A stretch of DNA of 64,000 nucleotides, from NCBI RefSeq assembly GCF_003712105.1, contig NZ_RHLG01000007.1, forward strand, positions 1 through 64,000, in the 5' to 3' direction. The position numbers and the translations under genes are program-made. A model generated the notes under the pieces. The model ran no database searches and was not told the DNA's origin. It worked only from the letters and a program-made list of their open reading frames with translations. Shown here one piece after another: positions 9,676 through 17,710 of the stretch. This DNA comes from Winogradskyella sp. (GTDB lineage Bacteria; Bacteroidota; Bacteroidia; Flavobacteriales; Flavobacteriaceae). Position 1 is the stretch's first letter. Every line of letters starts with the position of its first letter.

Positions 9676-10741
9676 TGTACAAAAGGTAAATGGCAAGAAT
9701 ACCAAAAATTATGTTTGGAAACCAGACAGCAATAATAGGGTCGAAATTAGACTGTTCAGCCATGACCCCAAAAATTTTATCGAAAAAGACATATATCATA
9801 GCTATGGTAATACCGAATGCTAAGTTAACTCCCATTCCACCTCGCCGTTTAATCGAGGAAACGGCTACGGCAATAATAGTTAAAATAAATACTGAAACTG
9901 GCAAACTCCATTTCTTATATTTTACTACTTCATAGCGTCCAATATTAGATGAACCTCTTGCTTTTTCCTTATCAATAAAATCAACTAATTCATGATATAA
10001 TTTTGTTTCGGCTATATAATTTACGGGGGTTAAATCGTCCACATCAAAAGAAAACCTAACATTAATTTTACTCTTTTGTTCTACAGTTACATTACCAAGA
10101 CTATCATAGACTCTTTTATAATAGCCATTAAGAACAAAAGTTGTGTCCTCTTCCTTATATCTTAAACTATTAGCAAATACTTTATATTCTAAACGATTGT
10201 CCTTAAAATGCTCTAGTGCAAAATTTTGACCACGTTTAGATTTAGGATCAAATGAACTTATATAAATAATATCGTTGTCTGTTATCCGCCTATACACATC
10301 TTTAGTATCTTGGATTTTTTTATTTCTTGATAAGTATTTGTATCTAAATTCATTGTAACCTTTACTAGCTTTTGGCGCTAAAAACATTCCAAGAATCAGT
10401 GCACAAATGGCAATAATTGTTGCACCGATTAAATAAGGTCTCAAAAACCTTGAAAATGAAACTCCTGAACTTAAAAACGCTACAACCTCTGTATTATTAG
10501 CAAGCTTTGATGTAAAAAATATCACCGATAAAAACAAGAATAACGGGAATAGCAAATTGGCAAAATAGATTGTAAAGTTTAATAGGTATTCTGCAATCTC
10601 ATTAAAACCAGCATCACTATCAATAATTTTACCAATTTTCTCAGCCATATGAACCATAATGGCTATTGGAATAAACAATAGCAACATCATTAAAAAAGTA
10701 AATAGATATCTCTTAAGTATGTACCAATCTAATATTTTCAT
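9662..10741 (-). CDS. LptF/LptG (YjgP/YjgQ) family permease
   Basis: Inner-membrane half of the Lpt machine that extracts lipopolysaccharide and passes it to the periplasmic bridge. The 359 residues show the family plan: N-terminal transmembrane helices ('DWYILKRYLFTFLMMLLLFIPIAIMVHMAEKIGKI'), helices around 55-125, a periplasmic beta domain (about 130-260) and three C-terminal helices. The 'LSSGVSFSRFLRPYL' loop is characteristic. LptF and LptG cannot be separated from one sequence. It begins 2 nt after the tgt stop, an arrangement I remember as common in Bacteroidota. Confidence 0.9.
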   Translation of the reverse strand: MKILDWYILKRYLFTFLMMLLLFIPIAIMVHMAEKIGKIIDSDAGFNEIAEYLLNFTIYFANLLFPLFLFLSVIFFTSKLANNTEVVAFLSSGVSFSRFLRPYLIGATIIAICALILGMFLAPKASKGYNEFRYKYLSRNKKIQDTKDVYRRITDNDIIYISSFDPKSKRGQNFALEHFKDNRLEYKVFANSLRYKEEDTTFVLNGYYKRVYDSLGNVTVEQKSKINVRFSFDVDDLTPVNYIAETKLYHELVDFIDKEKARGSSNIGRYEVVKYKKWSLPVSVFILTIIAVAVSSIKRRGGMGVNLAFGITIAMIYVFFDKIFGVMAEQSNFDPIIAVWFPNIIFGILAIYLLYNAKR

Positions 10742-10743
10742 GT

Positions 10744-11874
10744 TTACAAACGCTTATCCATTTGTTTCACCATTTTATCTTTCCAAGTTCTAAAATCACC
10801 ATTACTAATATGTTTTCTGGCTTCTCTCACTAGCCATAAATAAAAACCTAAGTTATGTATGGTAGCAATTTGTTTTCCAAGTAATTCATTTACAGTAAAT
10901 AAATGTCGTAAATACGCCTTACTATACTCGGTGTCTACAAATGTAATTCCCATGTCATCTATAGGTGAAAAGTCATCTGCCCATTTTCTATTCTTGATAT
11001 TTATAGTTCCATGAGCTGTAAACAACATTCCATTTCTAGCATTTCGGGTAGGCATAACACAATCAAACATATCTACACCTAACGCAATATTTTCTAAAAT
11101 ATTTATTGGTGTGCCAACACCCATTAAATATCGTGGTTTATCTTCTGGTAAAATACCACAAACCAATTCTGTCATTTCGTACATTTCTTCAGCAGGCTCT
11201 CCAACGGATAGACCGCCAATGGCATTACCTTCGGCACCTGCATTAGCTATATACTCGGCTGATTGTTGTCTTAAATCTTTATAAGTACTACCTTGAACAA
11301 TAGGAAAGAAGGTTTGTGAATAATCGTACTTAAATGGTACCTTTTTAAGATGCTCAAGACAGCGATCTAGCCACCGATGCGTCATATGCATAGAACGCTT
11401 TGCATAATTGTAATCACAAGGGTAAGGCGTACACTCATCAAAAGCCATGATAATATCAGCACCTATACTACGTTGAATTTCCATCACATTCTCTGGTGTG
11501 AAAAAGTGCGTACTTCCATCAATATGAGATTTGAACTTTACACCTTCTTCTTTGATCTTTCTATTTGCCGAAAGCGAATACACTTGGTAACCACCAGAAT
11601 CAGTTAGGATATTTCTATCCCAATTCATAAACTTATGTAAACCACCAGCTTGTTCTAATATTGGAGTTTGCGGTCTTAAATAAAGATGGTATGTATTCCC
11701 GAGTATTATATCTGGGTTGATATCATTTTTCAGTTCACGCTGATGCACCCCTTTTACACTAGCAACTGTCCCAACAGGCATAAAAATTGGTGTTTCTATC
11801 GTTCCGTGATCTGTTGTAATTACACCAGCTCTCGCCTTGCTATTAGTATCTTTTGCAATCTTTTTAAACTCCAT
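10744..11874 (-). CDS. tgt: tRNA-guanine transglycosylase lacking the zinc cysteines
   Basis: Exchanges G34 of Asn/Asp/His/Tyr tRNAs for a queuosine precursor. I use the Met encoded at 11874 (376 residues), because a promoter -7 box at 11900-11893 would place the transcript start downstream of the alternative ATG at 11895. The general-base motif 'TDSGGYQVYSL' (D92), 'FDECTP' (D146) and nucleophile 'DMFDCVMPTRNARNG' (D271) are present. The usual C-x-C-x2-C zinc ligands are missing: that segment reads 'DFSPIDDMGITFVDTEYSKAYL'. The fourth ligand, His in 'ATIHNL' (H340), remains. Operon with the LptF/G permease and the DMT gene. Confidence 0.95.
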   Translation of the reverse strand: MEFKKIAKDTNSKARAGVITTDHGTIETPIFMPVGTVASVKGVHQRELKNDINPDIILGNTYHLYLRPQTPILEQAGGLHKFMNWDRNILTDSGGYQVYSLSANRKIKEEGVKFKSHIDGSTHFFTPENVMEIQRSIGADIIMAFDECTPYPCDYNYAKRSMHMTHRWLDRCLEHLKKVPFKYDYSQTFFPIVQGSTYKDLRQQSAEYIANAGAEGNAIGGLSVGEPAEEMYEMTELVCGILPEDKPRYLMGVGTPINILENIALGVDMFDCVMPTRNARNGMLFTAHGTINIKNRKWADDFSPIDDMGITFVDTEYSKAYLRHLFTVNELLGKQIATIHNLGFYLWLVREARKHISNGDFRTWKDKMVKQMDKRL

Positions 11875-11892
11875 AAACCAGTTGTGAATGGG

Positions 11893-11900
11893 CAAATATA
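11893..11900 (-). promoter_or_regulatory. tgt -7 box
   Basis: TATATTTG on the minus strand, 18 nt before the chosen tgt ATG at 11874. It decides the start codon. The facing intergenic region up to 12042 must also carry the transketolase promoter, but I see only the poor match AAACTTTG near 11981. Confidence 0.6.
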
Positions 11901-12042
11901 ATTAACTCATTTTCATAAGCTCTTAATTAATTTTAAAATTGTTAGCAATTAAGCAAAATCGTTAATAACTGGCATATTACAAACTTTGCCACACCTATCT
12001 AATCCACTATTTTTGGCGTATAAAATTTTCAAGTCATTTAAT

Positions 12043-12888
12043 ATGCCAAATATTCAAGAATTAAAAGATTTAACTACTCAAGTTCGTAGAGACATTCTAC
12101 GTATGGTACATAAGGTTAATTCAGGTCATCCTGGTGGATCTCTAGGTTGTGCTGAGTTTTTTGTAGCACTATATCAAGACATCATGGAAAGAAACGATGG
12201 GTTTGATATGGATGGAAAAGGTGAAGACTTATTTTTCTTATCCAACGGGCATATTTCACCTGTTTATTATAGCGTACTGGCACGCTCAGGGTATTTTCCT
12301 GTTGATGAACTCAACACATTTAGATTAATTGACTCAAGACTTCAAGGTCACCCAACAACTCACGAAGGGTTACCTGGTGTGCGAATTGCATCTGGTTCTC
12401 TTGGTCAAGGAATGTCAGTTGCAATAGGTGCTGCTGAAGCGAAAAAGCTTAACAATGATCATCATGTGGTTTACAGCCTGCATGGTGATGGTGAGCTACA
12501 AGAAGGACAAAATTGGGAAGCCATTATGTATGCTGCTGCTAGAAAAGTTGATAATTTGATTGCAACAGTTGATTTAAATGGTCAACAAATTGATGGTTCT
12601 ACTGATGACGTTTTACCTCTTGGAAGTGTAAAAGGTAAATTTGAAGCATTTGGTTGGACTGTTATTGAAATAGAAAACGGAAATGATATAGCATCTATTC
12701 TTGATGGAATGGAAAAAGCAAAATCGTTGTTAGGTCAAGGAAAACCTATATGTGTGCTTTTGAAAACCGTAATGGGTAATGGCGTTGATTTTATGATGCA
12801 TACACATGCTTGGCATGGTAAAGCTCCAAATGATGAGCAACTGGAGATTGGATTATCACAAAACGCAGAAACCTTAGGAGATTATTAA
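12043..12888 (+). CDS. Transketolase, N-terminal (TPP-binding) subunit
   Basis: The thiamine diphosphate-binding half of a split transketolase of the pentose phosphate pathway. I start it at 12043 ('MPNIQELKDL', 281 residues), the usual length of this subunit. The longer frame from 11986 adds 19 residues that look like leader sequence. Motifs include 'VNSGHPGGSLG', 'SNGHISPVYYS', 'GSLGQGMSVAIGAAEAKKL' and the TPP/Mg motif 'LHGDGELQEGQNWEA ... ATVDLNGQQ'. The partner subunit follows after 36 nt. Confidence 0.95.
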   Translation: MPNIQELKDLTTQVRRDILRMVHKVNSGHPGGSLGCAEFFVALYQDIMERNDGFDMDGKGEDLFFLSNGHISPVYYSVLARSGYFPVDELNTFRLIDSRLQGHPTTHEGLPGVRIASGSLGQGMSVAIGAAEAKKLNNDHHVVYSLHGDGELQEGQNWEAIMYAAARKVDNLIATVDLNGQQIDGSTDDVLPLGSVKGKFEAFGWTVIEIENGNDIASILDGMEKAKSLLGQGKPICVLLKTVMGNGVDFMMHTHAWHGKAPNDEQLEIGLSQNAETLGDY

Positions 12889-12924
12889 ACCCATTTTAGA
12901 TTTAAGAACTACGATTTTAATTTT

Positions 12925-13878
12925 ATGAAAACATACGAAAACACAGGAAATAAAGACACTAGATCCGGTTTTGGAGCAGGATTAACCGAACTTGGAAAAA
13001 CCAATGAAAATGTTGTAGCTCTATGTGCCGACTTAACGGGTTCCTTAAAAATGGATGAGTTTAAAAACAATCATCCAGAACGTTTTTTTCAAGTTGGAAT
13101 TGCGGAGGCAAACATGATTGGTATAGCTGCTGGTATGACTATTGGCGGCAAAGTACCTTTTACTGGTACTTTTGCAAATTTTTCAACTGGACGAGTTTAT
13201 GACCAAATTCGTCAGAGTGTAGCATATTCTGATAAAAATGTGAAAATATGTGCGTCACATGCTGGTATTACATTAGGAGAAGATGGTGCCACGCACCAAA
13301 TTCTTGAAGATATTGGTCTAATGAAAATGTTACCAGGAATGACAGTAATAAATACTTGTGATTTTAACCAAACCAAAGCTGCAACGCTAGCTATTGCCGA
13401 GCATCATGGTCCGGTATATTTAAGATTCGGTAGACCTAAAGTGCCAAACTTTACACCTGAAAATCAAAATTTTGAAATTGGTAAAGCAGTAAAACTAACA
13501 GATGGTAATGATGTTACAATTGTTGCTACAGGTCATTTAGTTTGGGAAGCATTAGAAGCTGCAAAAGCTTTAGATTCTGAAGGAATTTCTGCTGAAGTTA
13601 TTAATATCCACACTATAAAACCTCTTGATAGTGAAGCCATAATACAATCTGTATCTAAAACTAAATGTATAGTAACGGCCGAAGAACATAACCATCTTGG
13701 AGGATTGGGAGAAAGTGTGGCAAGAGTATTATCTCAACACCAACCAACACCTCAAGAATACGTTGCTACTAACGATACTTTTGGCGAATCTGGAACTCCA
13801 GCTCAGCTAATGGATAAGTACGGATTAAACAGCAAAGCAATAATAGAAGCTTCAAAAAAAGTTATAAAAAGAAAATAA
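12925..13878 (+). CDS. Transketolase, C-terminal (Pyr) subunit
   Basis: The pyrimidine-binding and C-terminal domains of split transketolase, 317 residues. 'FFQVGIAEANMIGIAAGMTIGGKVPF' contains the catalytic Glu that activates TPP, 'HAGITLGEDGATHQILEDIGLM' is the substrate loop, and a C-terminal domain follows from about residue 190 ('DVTIVATGHLVWEALEAA'). It should form a heterodimer with the preceding gene product. Confidence 0.95.
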   Translation: MKTYENTGNKDTRSGFGAGLTELGKTNENVVALCADLTGSLKMDEFKNNHPERFFQVGIAEANMIGIAAGMTIGGKVPFTGTFANFSTGRVYDQIRQSVAYSDKNVKICASHAGITLGEDGATHQILEDIGLMKMLPGMTVINTCDFNQTKAATLAIAEHHGPVYLRFGRPKVPNFTPENQNFEIGKAVKLTDGNDVTIVATGHLVWEALEAAKALDSEGISAEVINIHTIKPLDSEAIIQSVSKTKCIVTAEEHNHLGGLGESVARVLSQHQPTPQEYVATNDTFGESGTPAQLMDKYGLNSKAIIEASKKVIKRK

Positions 13879-13931
13879 CTTGAGTTTGGCAACGTTTTTG
13901 TTAAAGTATTCTAAATCAAAAACGAATAATC

Positions 13932-14576
13932 ATGAAAACTCTAAAAAAAACTTACAATTTTTTTAATCACGAACTTTCTAAAGCAAACAGGCTTTGCTTT
14001 GCATTCATTCTTACTTTAGCTTTTTCAATTGGCTCCTATGCACAAAGCGGCAGTGGATTTGGTATTAAAGCAGGATTAAATTACGGTGGAAATGGAGATT
14101 ACTTCCAATCTATTAGTAATAATTTTGAGAATCCTGACCAAAACATCGGGTTCCACTTTGGTGTTTTTGGCAAACTTGGTAACAAGATTTATTTCAGACC
14201 AGAACTTGTGTATTCTAAAGTGAAAAGTGATTATGATGCTGGTGATTTTGATATGCAAAAACTTGATTTACCACTTTTAGTAGGTGTAAAAGTTTTAGGT
14301 CCTCTTAATGTCTTTGCTGGACCGTCATTGCAATATATCTTGGATACTGACGATGGTTTTAGCGCACTTAATATAAGTGATATAGACAACGACTTTAGTG
14401 TAGGCCTTAACTTTGGTATTGGAATTAACCTTAATAGATTAGGTATTGATTTAAGATACGAGAGAGGATTTAGTGATAACGAAGCAACGTTTATTGACAA
14501 TAATAATTTAATATCACTTGACAGATTAGACACTAGACCAGAGCAGTTAATCTTAAGTTTATCTTATAAGATATAA
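13932..14576 (+). CDS. Outer-membrane beta-barrel protein
   Basis: Predicted small outer-membrane barrel of 214 residues. A signal sequence ends at 'FSIGSYAQ' (about residue 38), preceded by a long charged n-region. The mature part has alternating beta strands ('GFGIKAGLNYGG', 'NIGFHFGVFGKLGNKIYFRPELVYSKVKSDY') and ends in an aromatic-flanked strand 'LILSLSYKI', as PorT-like and OmpW-like flavobacterial barrels do. No specific function can be read. It lies 53 nt after transketolase and before a terminator. Confidence 0.8.
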   Translation: MKTLKKTYNFFNHELSKANRLCFAFILTLAFSIGSYAQSGSGFGIKAGLNYGGNGDYFQSISNNFENPDQNIGFHFGVFGKLGNKIYFRPELVYSKVKSDYDAGDFDMQKLDLPLLVGVKVLGPLNVFAGPSLQYILDTDDGFSALNISDIDNDFSVGLNFGIGINLNRLGIDLRYERGFSDNEATFIDNNNLISLDRLDTRPEQLILSLSYKI

Positions 14577-14593
14577 ATGTCAATCTTTGAAAT

Positions 14594-14630
14594 AAAAAAA
14601 CCGCTAGTGATTATCTAGCGGTTTTTTTTT
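14594..14630. terminator. Bidirectional terminator
   Basis: AAACCGCTAG (14598-14607), 7-nt loop, CTAGCGGTTT, with A and T runs on either side, between the convergent barrel gene and FKBP-like lipoprotein gene. Confidence 0.9.
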
Positions 14631-14640
14631 AATCGTTATT

Positions 14641-15693
14641 CTAATTGTCTTCGCTGTAATCTTCGGTTATATCTTCATCCAAATAGTCTGGTTCACCATT
14701 CATGTCTGTATCTACAATAGTTCCAGTAGTTAGAGTAACAACACCCATGTCAACAGTTCGCGTTAATTCGAATTCATTAGTTGCTAAAATTGGATCAGAA
14801 TCTCCCACATTAAAGATATATTCTGTACGCATTAGCTCATTTATTGTTAGGACACCATCACCATCATCATCTGGATCAACATAATTTACAATATTATCTT
14901 CATCAGTATCTTCATCAAAAGTACTTAAATCTCCATTCAAATCTTCTACATATGAGGGTATACCATCTTCATCATGATCAACGACCTGCGATTGAAAAAG
15001 TGTAAACTTAAACATCAAATTAGAATAAGAAGGTATGCCTAACAATTGTGTAGAAAAATAAGCCAAACCAGACGGAAGAAACATAATACCAAAACCGTAA
15101 TTATTATATTCTACAGTCGGTCCAGTAGTAAAACTTTCAGCAGTATTAAACTCTGGAAAAACACGTTGCCAACCTGTGATAACTCCACCGCCATTTACTC
15201 CAAACCCAACCAAATTAAAATCTGCAGGAGTTACAGCACTATCAAATACTGAATCTTCATCATTAGTATCAATCTCATCTTCAAAATTAGGAATTAATCG
15301 TCCTTCATATTCTACTCGAACAGCATCAGTGAAGTTAGGAGATTCTTCTCCTCCACCCTGATTAATTTTTAAGATATAGTATTCATATACGGTATCTTCA
15401 AACGTAGTTGTTCTAGTTTCAACGGCATCAATTAAAAGTGTATGGTTAGCCGGTACAGTGGTTAATAAGGTATCGATAATAATATCTTCGACTTCAGGGT
15501 TTACTAATCCAGCAAGTTCTCCACTATTATAAAAGTGGGTCTGCAAATACTCAAGTATTAATGCTTTATCAGTAGTCTGTTGTTCAGTTCGATCTCTGTC
15601 TTCTACAGGAATAAAATCTGGGTCATCTGGAGAACATGCTACAATTATTACTGCTAATAGTAAAAAGTATAGACTAAGATTTCTTAATTTCAT
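14641..15693 (-). CDS. FKBP-type peptidyl-prolyl isomerase-like lipoprotein with Asp-rich tail
   Basis: Lipoprotein (signal 'LLLAVIIVACS', Cys about 20) of 350 residues. The centre has an FKBP pattern: 'DAVRVEYEGRLI', 'VFDSAVTPADFNLVG', 'VITGWQRVFPEF', 'YGFGIMFLPSGLAYF' and 'GIPSYSNLMFKFTLFQ'. After it come Asp-rich segments ('DHDEDGIPSYVEDLNGDL', 'DEDTDEDNIVNYVDPDDDGDGV') that resemble thrombospondin type 3 calcium-binding repeats. Probably a periplasmic or outer-membrane foldase. Whether the isomerase site is active is unclear, since some aromatic pocket residues are not obvious. Confidence 0.8.
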   Translation of the reverse strand: MKLRNLSLYFLLLAVIIVACSPDDPDFIPVEDRDRTEQQTTDKALILEYLQTHFYNSGELAGLVNPEVEDIIIDTLLTTVPANHTLLIDAVETRTTTFEDTVYEYYILKINQGGGEESPNFTDAVRVEYEGRLIPNFEDEIDTNDEDSVFDSAVTPADFNLVGFGVNGGGVITGWQRVFPEFNTAESFTTGPTVEYNNYGFGIMFLPSGLAYFSTQLLGIPSYSNLMFKFTLFQSQVVDHDEDGIPSYVEDLNGDLSTFDEDTDEDNIVNYVDPDDDGDGVLTINELMRTEYIFNVGDSDPILATNEFELTRTVDMGVVTLTTGTIVDTDMNGEPDYLDEDITEDYSEDN

Positions 15694-15778
15694 ATCATTA
15701 TTTAATTCAAGTTTGCGTATCTACACAAATCAAGTTCAATTATTGCTTTTTTTAAAGGCGCAAGATACAATAATATAA

Positions 15779-15786
15779 TATTTTTG
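15779..15786 (+). promoter_or_regulatory. -7 box for the S4-domain gene
   Basis: TATTTTTG matches TANNTTTG, 36 nt before the ATG at 15822. No TTG at the ideal distance. Confidence 0.4.
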
Positions 15787-15821
15787 TACAAATAGATTAA
15801 CGCAGTTTTTAGTTAAAATGT

Positions 15822-16190
15822 ATGCGTATAGATAAGTATTTATGGTGTGTTAGGTACCTAAAAACCCGAAATCAAGCAACTATTACTTGCAAAAAAGGAC
15901 AGGTGAAGGTTAATGATAGTGTTGTAAAGCCAAGTAGAGAAGTTTATATAGGTGATATAATTTCCTTACGAAAAAATCAAATTAACTATAAGATCAAGGT
16001 TAATGATATACCTCCAAACAGAGTTGGCGCTAAATTAGTTGATATATATAGGACAGATTTAACGCCAAAATCTGAATTTGAATCCTTGGAATTACTTAAG
16101 TTTAGCAAAGATTATTATAGAAAAAAAGGTACTGGAAGACCAACTAAAAAGGATAGACGTTCTTTAGATAACTATTATGAAGAAGAATGA
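15822..16190 (+). CDS. S4-domain RNA-binding protein (Hsp15-like)
   Basis: Small basic cytoplasmic protein of 122 residues with an N-terminal S4 fold ('MRIDKYLWCVRYLKTRNQATITCKKGQVKVN'), as in Hsp15, which rescues 50S subunits carrying stalled peptidyl-tRNA. The C-terminus is charged ('YRKKGTGRPTKKDRRSLDNYYEEE'), also as in Hsp15. A second ATG at 15818 is out of frame. The phosphoribosyltransferase gene follows after 48 nt. Confidence 0.88.
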   Translation: MRIDKYLWCVRYLKTRNQATITCKKGQVKVNDSVVKPSREVYIGDIISLRKNQINYKIKVNDIPPNRVGAKLVDIYRTDLTPKSEFESLELLKFSKDYYRKKGTGRPTKKDRRSLDNYYEEE

Positions 16191-16238
16191 TAAACTACTG
16201 ACTCAGTATTATTTAATATAAATTATAAAAACAGTCTT

Positions 16239-16742
16239 ATGGTAAAAGAAAAAAGCATCATATTAAATCATCAAGAAATTCAGCACAAAATTAAACGCAT
16301 TGCATACCAGATTTACGAAAGTAATGTGAATGAAAAGGTTTTAATAATTGCTGGAGTAGAAGAAAATGGATATTTGTTGGCCAAAAAAATTAAATTACAA
16401 CTTGATAAAATTTCGTCCATAGATTCTAAACTTTGTAAGGTTTTTATAAACAAAAAATCACCACTTGATTCAATAGAGACTTCTATTAAACCTACAGATT
16501 ATGCTAATAAATCTATTATACTGGTAGATGATGTACTAAACTCTGGTAGTACATTAATTTATGGTGTTAGACATTTTTTAAGTGTACCAATAAAACAATT
16601 TAAAACAGCAGTTTTGGTAAACAGGAATCACAAGAAATTTCCTGTTAAAGCCGATTACAAAGGCATATCTTTATCGACTTCTCTTAATGAGCATGTTAAT
16701 GTAAATCTTGGTAAACAACCTTATGAAGCTTATCTAGATTAA
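16239..16742 (+). CDS. Phosphoribosyltransferase-family protein
   Basis: Type I PRTase of 167 residues. The PRPP-binding loop is clear: 'SIILVDDVLNSGSTLIYGVRHFL' (about 89-111), and an N-terminal 'VLIIAGVEENGYLLAKKI' gives the first beta-alpha unit. It resembles the PyrR/hypoxanthine PRTase group, but I cannot assign a base. Its last 9 nt overlap the end of the convergent aroK. Confidence 0.85.
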   Translation: MVKEKSIILNHQEIQHKIKRIAYQIYESNVNEKVLIIAGVEENGYLLAKKIKLQLDKISSIDSKLCKVFINKKSPLDSIETSIKPTDYANKSIILVDDVLNSGSTLIYGVRHFLSVPIKQFKTAVLVNRNHKKFPVKADYKGISLSTSLNEHVNVNLGKQPYEAYLD

Positions 16743-17255
16743 ATGAAAGAGTATGTCTTCGATTATTGCCTCTACAGATTTATTATCTGTTACAATGGTA
16801 TAGTTACTTTGGGAATAAAATTGTGACCGCTCGAACAAATGTTTCCCTATAAATTCCTGGATTTCTGATTTTGAACTAATATGACTTAATAAAGGACGTT
16901 TAGATTTTTCAGATATTAATCGCTCAGTTAGAGTTAAAATAGAAGCCTTAAGATAAAACGACTGAATAGTATCATTTCTTAAAATGAGTTCTAAATTATT
17001 TGAGTAGCATGGTGTTCCGCCACCTAACGAAATTACTAAATTGGATTTTTTATCAAGCAGTTCTTTTAGATATTTGGTCTCAATTTTTCGGAAAAATATT
17101 TCGCCTTTGTTTTCAAATAATTCTGAAATTGAACTCGCTTCTTTTTCAGAAATGTAATCATCTAAATCGATGTAATCAAAGTCAATCACTTTAGATAAAT
17201 GACTACCTATCAGAGACTTTCCAGAGCCCATATAACCCATTAAAACGATTATCAT
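16734..17255 (-). CDS. aroK: Shikimate kinase
   Basis: Phosphorylates shikimate in aromatic amino-acid synthesis. The 173 residues carry the P-loop 'GYMGSGKSLIG', the shikimate-binding 'DLDDYI' and 'FFRKIE', 'SLGGGTPCY' and the lid with 'KRPLL'. Typical length. It ends inside the stop region of the convergent phosphoribosyltransferase gene. Confidence 0.95.
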   Translation of the reverse strand: MIIVLMGYMGSGKSLIGSHLSKVIDFDYIDLDDYISEKEASSISELFENKGEIFFRKIETKYLKELLDKKSNLVISLGGGTPCYSNNLELILRNDTIQSFYLKASILTLTERLISEKSKRPLLSHISSKSEIQEFIGKHLFERSQFYSQSNYTIVTDNKSVEAIIEDILFHLI

Positions 17256-17331
17256 AATTGTATAAAAATTGATTGCAAAATTCAGATCTAATTTCGAAAC
17301 AAAAAAACAAAAAATTTAATATAAAAAAGCA

Positions 17332-17361
17332 TTGTTTTATTAATTAAACATTTTATATTTG
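17332..17361 (+). promoter_or_regulatory. tRNA-Lys promoter
   Basis: TTG (17332-17334), 19-nt spacer, TATATTTG (17354-17361). The start of transcription would lie about 20 nt before the tRNA. Confidence 0.75.
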
Positions 17362-17387
17362 CACCCTCGTTTAGAGAAACACTTATT

Positions 17388-17460
17388 GACTTGGTAGCTC
17401 AGTTGGTAGAGCATCTCCCTTTTAAGGAGAGGGTCCTGGGTTCGAGCCCCAGCCAAGTCA
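17388..17460 (+). tRNA. tRNA-Lys (anticodon TTT)
   Basis: A 73-nt cloverleaf. Acceptor GACTTGG pairs with CCAAGTC and the discriminator is A (17460). The anticodon stem TCTCC/GGAGA encloses loop CTTTTAA, and the T arm is CTGGG-TTCGAGC-CCCAG. The 3' CCA is not encoded. Confidence 0.97.
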
Positions 17461-17465
17461 CTTTA

Positions 17466-17494
17466 GTTAAGCAAATTTGCTTAACTTTTTTTTT
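17466..17494 (+). terminator. Terminator between tRNA-Lys and tRNA-Leu
   Basis: A perfect 20-nt palindrome GTTAAGCAAATTTGCTTAAC (17466-17485) followed by a T-run. It implies that the two neighbouring tRNAs are separate transcripts. The -7-like TATATTTA at 17494-17501 could serve tRNA-Leu. Confidence 0.85.
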
Positions 17495-17513
17495 ATATTT
17501 ACCTCACTATTAT

Positions 17514-17599
17514 GCGCACGTGGCGGAATTGGTAGACGCGCTGGCTTGAGGGGCCAGTGACCGTTTTAGGTCGTGGAAGTTCGAGTCTTCTCGTGCGCA
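17514..17599 (+). tRNA. tRNA-Leu (anticodon GAG)
   Basis: An 86-nt class II tRNA with a long variable arm (around 'TGACCGTTTTAGGTCGT'). Acceptor GCGCACG pairs with CGTGCGC, discriminator A (17599). The anticodon stem CTGGC/GCCAG encloses loop TTGAGGG, giving GAG. It reads CUC/CUU codons. CCA is not encoded. Confidence 0.96.
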
Positions 17600-17645
17600 C
17601 AATCATTCATCTACAGTTACTCTTAGTTATTTTCTTTACTTAAAT

Positions 17646-17689
17646 TATGTTAAATACATAGCAGTTTTTAACATAAAAACTTATTTTTG
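17646..17689 (+). promoter_or_regulatory. Promoter and dyad operator of the MerR/carotenoid operon
   Basis: -7 box TATTTTTG at 17682-17689. The 19 nt immediately upstream (17663-17681) are a perfect dyad, AGTTTTTA-ACA-TAAAAACT, exactly filling the spacer where MerR-family proteins bind. A second dyad TATGT-(5 nt)-ACATA lies at 17646-17660, over the -33 region. Autoregulation by the downstream MerR protein is inferred. Confidence 0.6.
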
Positions 17690-17710
17690 TTTAAACTTTT
17701 TTAGTAATTA

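Noticed and set aside
11986-12042. 19-residue N-terminal extension of the transketolase subunit
   Set aside because: It looks like leader sequence, and the subunit has its normal length from 12043.
17388-17599. tRNA-Lys/tRNA-Leu pair as an integration site
   Set aside because: No integrase, no duplicated tRNA end and no change in gene type beside it; the following genes are ordinary carotenoid genes.
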